DNA of 64,000 nucleotides from Congeria kusceri (lineage: Eukaryota > Mollusca > Bivalvia > Myida > Dreissenidae): assembly GCA_027627225.1 (NCBI GenBank), contig CM051030.1, positions 22,975,105 through 23,039,104 on the forward strand, read 5' to 3'. The notes under the pieces were generated by a model, which was given only the letters and a program-made list of their open reading frames with translations, did not search any database and was not told the origin of the DNA. This document shows, piece after piece, positions 58,125-64,000 of the stretch; positions within the stretch are counted from its first letter, which is position 1, and each line of letters starts with the position of its first letter. A program made the translations under genes and the position numbers.

Positions 58125-58870
58125 TTATATCATTTGGGTCCAGTCGTCGCTCAAATAGTGATATCTCCATCGAGCACGATCGCGAAAGACATCCCAAATA
58201 CAACCGTTTCCTATCGAAAAGGAGCGCATGGATTCGTGTTAAGCGTATTGGAACTTGGGGAACACAATCGTGATGTTCGTTTAAGATCAACAAGTAATCG
58301 TAGACACGATCGCAACAATCCCAAGGGAACGTATGTAATTGTATCTGTACTGGAGATCAGACCGCGACAGATCGTGACAATTGTAATTGACAAATCGTGA
58401 CCAGATCACAACAGAGCGCAAAACATCGTATCAAAACGTATGGATTCGCATCACATTGTGTTCAAGACTGAAATTTCAGAGAAATACCACGATCAAAAAC
58501 GAGTGGCCAACCGTTGCGTTCGTGACGGATTGCACAACAGTGGGAACCTAGCATAAACAGAGCGTGGTGTTTTTCTCATCTACGATCGATCCCGATCACC
58601 ACGATAAGGATGCATGATTATATACGATTTGTCGCGCTTTGTTATGATGCAATAAGATCTGGTACGATTATCCCGATGGACAATTGATCGCAGTTGATCG
58701 TGTTAATCGTAGATAATTTTTAAACCGCTGAACATTTTTCTACGATTAACACAATTGCCACGACTAGCCTTCAGATCTGATAAGATCTGATACGATCATC
58801 ACGATTGGTCCACGATAAAGACCACGATTTCAATCGTGGCGCGAATCGTGATAGTGCAAACCGAGCATTA
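58125..58870. mobile_element. ACGATC-rich palindromic elements (two joined)
   Basis: Dense 'acgatc', 'gatcgt', 'atcgtg' and 'cacgat' words. Two internal ends are visible: 'cagtgggaacctagcataa' (58538-58556) and 'tagtgcaaaccgagcatta' (58852-58870). These are variants of one terminal motif, so two elements probably lie head to tail. ORFs within are short and unrecognised. Confidence 0.55.
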
Positions 58871-59369
58871 GCGTGTATCTAGATTGCGTAATGCTTTGTT
58901 TATTTTTAGCAACACATCACAATAAATGACCCTATCCAATCGATTTGTTGTTTTCGAGTTGAATTACTAATGTTTAAAAGGTTATATTGATCCATCCAAT
59001 CGGATCATTAGTACTCATACATATATATCTGATTTAATGTCTAAATGGATATGCGTAAGTCATTTTGACTAAAATTGTGACATACAGAAAATGCATTTGT
59101 TCATTTCATTTTACAAACTTGAAAGGACATATTATTTAACTTTAAATTGTCATTTTAAAATGTGGCTGAGGTTGCAACGGGCAGTTAACGAATTAATGTA
59201 TATGTTTTTTTTTATTCATTTTATTGATTATTTGTAAAATGACTGTATGAAATGAATTGAAATAGATAACAATTGAACAGCTTATTTCTTGTGAGCTGAT
59301 ATGTCATTGCAAAGTACATGTTAACTACACAACTTTAAGTAGCTTCGGTAACATAACCGGTTTTAAGCT

Positions 59370-60340
59370 CAAGTGAGCACAAAGCGCTCAAGGTTGAACT
59401 ATTGTGGTCAGTCATCGTCTGGCGTCCGTCGTCCGTCGTTCGTCGTCTGTGCTGGATTTTGAAATAATTTTGTGGCAACGTTTCTTGGGTGACCCTCTGG
59501 CAAATTCCTTCAAATATTTTTGATTTGTTAAAATGGATGCCCGCCAGGGGGTGGGAAAGTTTGACTGTAAATGGCTGTATTGGCAACTTGTACAATCTTC
59601 TCATCAGAAACCACTAGATGGATTTCGAAATCATTTAAAAGAAATGTTCCTTGGGTGAATATCTACCAAATTCCTAAAAATAGTTAGACAATCTTCACGT
59701 CAGAAACATCTTACTGGATTTCTTGGGTGGCTGTCTACCTAATTCCTATAACTAATTTGATTCGTTTAAAAACATGGCCCCAGGGGGTGGGGAAGTTTGA
59801 CAGTACATGTATACGGCCGTATAGGCAACTTTGACAATCTTCTCGTCGGATACCATTTACTTGATTTCAAAATTATTTCACAAAAATGTTCCTTGGGTGT
59901 CTGTCTTCCAAATTCAAATAAATAATTTTGATGCATTTAAACATGGCCGCCAAGATGTGAGGAAGTTTACCTTTTATGGCTATATACGTAACTTTCACAA
60001 TCTTTTAGCTGAAATCACTTGCTGGATTTCGATATATTTAAATAGAAATGTTGCTGTGGCGATGTACCCCAACCAAAATTCTTCAAGTTATTTTGATTCG
60101 TTAAAAACTTAGTGGTCATCGGTGTGTGGAAGTTTTCTCGTATATGGCTATAGTCATCTTTGACTATATTTTTTAACAGAAACCACTTTCTGGATATGGG
60201 AGGAATTTCACAGAAACGTTCTTTGTGTAACTCTCTACCAAAGTCCTTCAAATAATTATGAATTGCTATCAGACATAGGTCAGAGGTCATGGAAGTTTTC
60301 CATATGTTCGACTATATAATAAACTTAGGCAATTTTCTAT
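59370..60340 (+). repeat. array of ~170 bp repeats with 'gtccgtcgtccgtcg' leader
   Basis: Begins 'gctcaagtgagcacaaagcg' and 'ggcgtccgtcgtccgtcgtt'. Then five units of 'ttccttgggtg-c-ctctacc', 'ttttgattcgttaaaa', 'catgg-cgccag' and 'aatcttctcgtcagaaacca' follow. ORFs inside are by-products. Confidence 0.8.
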
Positions 60341-60928
60341 GGAACTATGGAACTGATTTTAAATAAATTTAAGCACCCCCTACCAAACAATTTGATTAAA
60401 AAAAATATTAATTGTTTAACTAGTAAGGCCTGTTCTTTAATATTTGGAACATTGTTTCATTGTATCCCTTAATATTATGTTAATTTTAATCAAGGCCTTG
60501 TCGCACATAGTGCCATCATTAAAGGAGTTTCAAATTCCCAGTGAAAGATATAAAGGATATTTGTTGGTTTCAGTGTACGATCGTATTTTATTTCATGAAT
60601 GGTAATATAAAACATGAAAATGTCAGTCTTCGATGATCAAAAAATGAAATTAAATACGATCTTACATTGAAATCAGCAAATTGTCTTTTTATTTCATGCT
60701 TTTGAATAATAATAAAAAAATGCGCGATATATACTGAAACGTCATAATTTTGTGTATTCTGAAGTCATAAATGACGCAATAATTTACCAAAATAATTGTC
60801 GTTCATTGTTGTTGTAGGAAAATAGTGCCATACTTTCGGTGCTGTTGTCGCTTAATAATATTTGTATTGAAATGTATTTTGCGTTTCTGTTGTTCATAAA
60901 ACCTGATGTTTACACTTTCGATTAGTTT

Positions 60929-61640
60929 AAGCCCCGGTCACACTGTAACGATTTTGGCTACGATAAACCACGATTGATCGTTGACGTGTTAATCGTGATA
61001 AGTCGTGATGTGATGCACAGTGTCCCAATTGTATTTTTCTACGTATACCTACGATTGTTGTAGGACAAGACTACGAATATCAACGACACTTGTAGGTTAC
61101 CGCAGCCGATTTACCAAGGTTTCACAAAGATATGATACGACCTGCTACGGTTGGAATACGCTAGGGTCAGGAAAACGCTACGGTACTAGACGATTGTTAA
61201 AGTTTCTCCGAAGATTGTAGTAGGATTAAAGAAGATTCTTCAAGATAAACCTACGACCAGCCAATAATTTATCACGCTTCCCTTCGCTTCAAACCGATTA
61301 GGACATCACGATGCCTCGTGCATAATCGTGGCACCAACGTAGGCACACGTAGTAAGTGCGTAATAACATCGCCATAAACTGTACAGGCAACGCGACTTAA
61401 TAATCGCTTGTCGTGGTCCGTCTTGTATAGTCGTGAGTAGTCTTGATTGTTGCCGCTAGAGATCCTACTGGAATCGTAACTGAACCGTAGGGAAAACGTA
61501 GAAATCCGTACCATATACGTAGCAAAACGTACCATAACGCAGTACAGTATAATATATATGTCATAAAATCAGTCACGATTAATCACGAAAAAGCACGAAA
61601 GGCTACGAATGCTTCCACGACGGCAGTAAGAATAAGCCAT
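60929..61640. mobile_element. ACGATT/CTACG-rich element
   Basis: Starts with the terminal motif 'ttaagccccggtcacactg' (inverse of 'cagtgtgaccggggcttaa'). The interior is rich in 'acgatt', 'aatcgtg', 'ctacga' and 'cgtagt' words in both orientations. The right end is not clear. Confidence 0.55.
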
Positions 61641-62280
61641 ATTGAGATACGATGGCACTAGGATGGTCCTACGCTTTGGAAAATTCAAAACAACAACAAC
61701 AACAAAACAAAGTGTAAAGTAGTTAATAAAACCCAGAGTGAAATGACTTAGAGTGAAATGTTCGCGGTTTCTCCACTCATATACCATAATTCTAAGATTA
61801 TTATATGCTCTTTGAGTTTTGGCTCCTTTACCATACCCAATTTGAACATGGCAGACTGTCCCATGTCAACCTACATGTACACAGAGCACATCTGTAAACA
61901 CACACACACACTGTAGCCTGTGAAAACTGACCTTTAATGTCTTAGTTTGCCCAAGAGAATGTGGCTTGACAGAATTATTAAATCTCAAGAAATATGTATA
62001 TTTACTTGGACAAAATACAAATTATCTTCTTTTACATGTATCTTAGGAGCTTCTTTTTCACTAACTGTGTGTGTTGTTCAATTTCTAGGAAAGTGTATGC
62101 GTACGAGTTTCTCAAAGTCACTTGGTTTTCTATTCTAATTAATTATATTAGGCTGAAGAACTATTAGTGGTAAATATTTCCTAATTACTTCATTTAGTAT
62201 TCATCTAAGAAGGTAGGACTGTGTATTAACGATTTAAAAGCACTTTAAAGGGCTTATACTTTAAAAAAAGCTTGTTTTAT
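61641..62280. other. spacer with short simple repeats
   Basis: A short 'caacaacaacaacaa' tract (about 61689-61703) and a 'cacacacacacac' tract (about 61898-61910). No gene recognised. Confidence 0.6.
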
Positions 62281-62284
62281 TAAA

Positions 62285-63165
62285 GATATTTACATCTTTG
62301 GTCAGCCTCAGATGGAGACGGCTTTTGTGGTCGATGGTTGTCCGTCGTCGTTGTCTGTCGTCATTAATTGACTTAAAACATCTCCCTTGAAAGCGCTTTA
62401 GGGAAATTAACCACACTTTGTACGAATATTTTGGGTCACATATATCAATTTATTTTCTAATTCATGTTGATTATTTACAAAACATGGCCGACGTGGGGCG
62501 GGGCATTTCTTTCTTATAAGGCTGTATTAAAAACTTTGAATGTCTTTTTTTTCAGAAACTACAGATGGAATTATAAAGCAATTTCACAGAAATGTTCCTT
62601 GGGTGACACTAAACCAAACTCATTCAGTTTTCTTTATATTGCCATATTAAATTTTAAAAAATCTTCTCAGAATCGACTGATTCTGGGAAGAATTCGAAAT
62701 AATTTTAGATAATTGTTCCTATGTGTATATCATAATAATAATATATAAAAATATCGCTAAGTTACCCTTTACCTTATTCCTTAAAATAATTTTGATTCGT
62801 AAAAAACATGCCTCCCCCCTCCCAACAGGACAGTTTCCTTTATGGCGTTAACTTTGTAAATCTGCTTATTTGAATTCACGCGCTGGATTTTGAAATAATT
62901 TCACAGATGTGTTTCTTGAGTGACAATTATTTTAATCCTTTAAAACATACGGCCGCCAGCGCGCAGGACACAGAACTTCTACCTTAGTGACCCTATTCAA
63001 ATTAATGAAATTGTTTTGATTTTTAAAAATGCAGGGCTATTAGTGGTACATCGTTGCTGTCTGATGCCATATAACTTTTTACGTCTGTTAACACACCATT
63101 AATTTTGTAAGAGCCATCATGATGCCTAAAACTCATGTGAGGGACCCAGGGCCATCTCGGACCTG
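62285..63165 (+). repeat. array of ~170 bp repeats, third block
   Basis: Opens with 'tggtcgatggttgtccgtcg' and 'tcgttgtctgtcgtc'. Units repeat 'ttccttgggtgacact', 'ttttgattcgtaaaaaacat' and 'ggccgccag'. It closes with 'actcatgtgagggacccagg' and 'gccatctcggacctga', the tail also seen at 9060-9100. Confidence 0.75.
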
Positions 63166-64000
63166 ATGATCAGAATACGTATAAGTGATTGTGTTATAAA
63201 ATATTTCAATATTTGAACGAACAGCCTTTTAAAAAGTACAACTTACGTCGGGTTGAAGGAGAAATTTAAATGAATGTCATGTTACAAAAAATTCCGCTAA
63301 CATGGTACGCGACGTTGAATTGGAATGACAATTAATAAATGAACACTCTGGCGATTATGTGTCACTGAATAGATCTAGGACACAGCGATACAGAATACCA
63401 ACCATCAGGTTTCAACAATTGCAGTACATATGACTTCATGCTAGATGAAACACCAGACAGCATGTTTTATTTGAATTAATCGCCACAAAAGAAATCGATG
63501 AAATGACAATAAAGAAACACTGCCGTGATTGATGTCATTCACTTAATCAATCTCTGGGAAACAGACACAGACACATGTTTTAAGGACTTATTATACCTTA
63601 CATATATATTTAAAGGCGCATTCAATACACCAATACACAAAATTATGAAGTTAATGTCCAATTCAACCAGCATTTTCTCATGACGTGAATAAATATTATT
63701 ACATATTAGTGCTGTGATTTTAATTTCTGACCATTCTTTTCTGACAATAATAATGTAGAATCTAATAGTTTAGTTAACGTCTTATTGATTTCATATTAGA
63801 TTTTTATTCTTGAAATAATTGTTTTCTAAATATAATGTAGACAAACATAACACTGTAATTTGCGGCAGAATACCTTTGAAAAGACACCACAATAACACAC
63901 CCGGAGACTTAGAAGTATACTAGTGAGCTAAAAATCAACAAAACTTAAGGCAGGCAAATTCTTTCCATTTCAGGTCTGTGCATGCTCTAAAGGCCAATAA
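63166..64000. other. AT-rich spacer, nothing recognised
   Basis: No ORF of note, tandem array or inverted repeat seen. Confidence 0.5.

Noticed and set aside
61272..61535. 87-codon minus-strand ORF
   Set aside because: Falls wholly within the ACGATT/CTACG-rich element; Arg/Ser/Tyr-rich reading comes from the repeated words.

Overview
The window looks like nuclear DNA of a bivalve mollusc, possibly a Dreissena-like mussel. It is AT-rich and intron-rich, with long spacers and many short decayed mobile elements. Several repeat families resemble ones I associate with bivalve genomes: the 'aaggtcaaggtcac' satellite, the 'atggccgccaggggg' satellite, and elements ending in 'actcaggtgagc...gggccat'. 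The organism is inferred from these repeats. No rRNA, intact tRNA or CRISPR was seen.

Layout. 1-10.9 kb: AT-rich DNA and repeats. These are a tRNA-like SINE relic, a diverged ~120 bp satellite (4.6-6.7 kb), a GGT/GGAT tract (6.74-7.36 kb), a GTA microsatellite (8.2 kb) and two ~165 bp repeat arrays (8.3-9.1 and 9.4-10.4 kb). 10.9-16.1 kb: ten exons of a plus-strand gene for a single-pass membrane receptor with four Ig domains, one fibronectin-III domain, a transmembrane helix and a tyrosine-rich tail ending in an ITAM-like motif. All ten splice in one frame; the 5' end was not found. An intron holds a hAT-like element with a perfect 8 bp target duplication. 16.1-20.0 kb: a broken non-LTR retrotransposon begins just past the stop codon. 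23.35-26.49 kb: an element with ~500 bp inverted arms, next to a decayed minus-strand Ig V-like exon (26.6-26.9 kb). 28.7-33.9 kb: a second copy of the receptor gene, exon for exon, with stops and frameshifts in the outside and membrane exons but an open tail with the same ITAM-like motif.

34-50 kb: small inverted-repeat elements (one flanked by TTAA with a tRNA-like core), CG-rich palindromic elements and minisatellites. 50.33 kb: a candidate signal-peptide exon ending in phase 1, perhaps the start of another receptor-type gene. 50.6-64 kb: AT-rich spacer, a CR1-like LINE fragment on the minus strand (55.4-56.4 kb), three arrays of ~170 bp repeats and two ACGAT-rich elements.

The main biology is a decaying cluster of Ig/FN3 receptor genes, in which tyrosine signalling motifs at the extreme C terminus are the best-kept part of the pseudogene copy.
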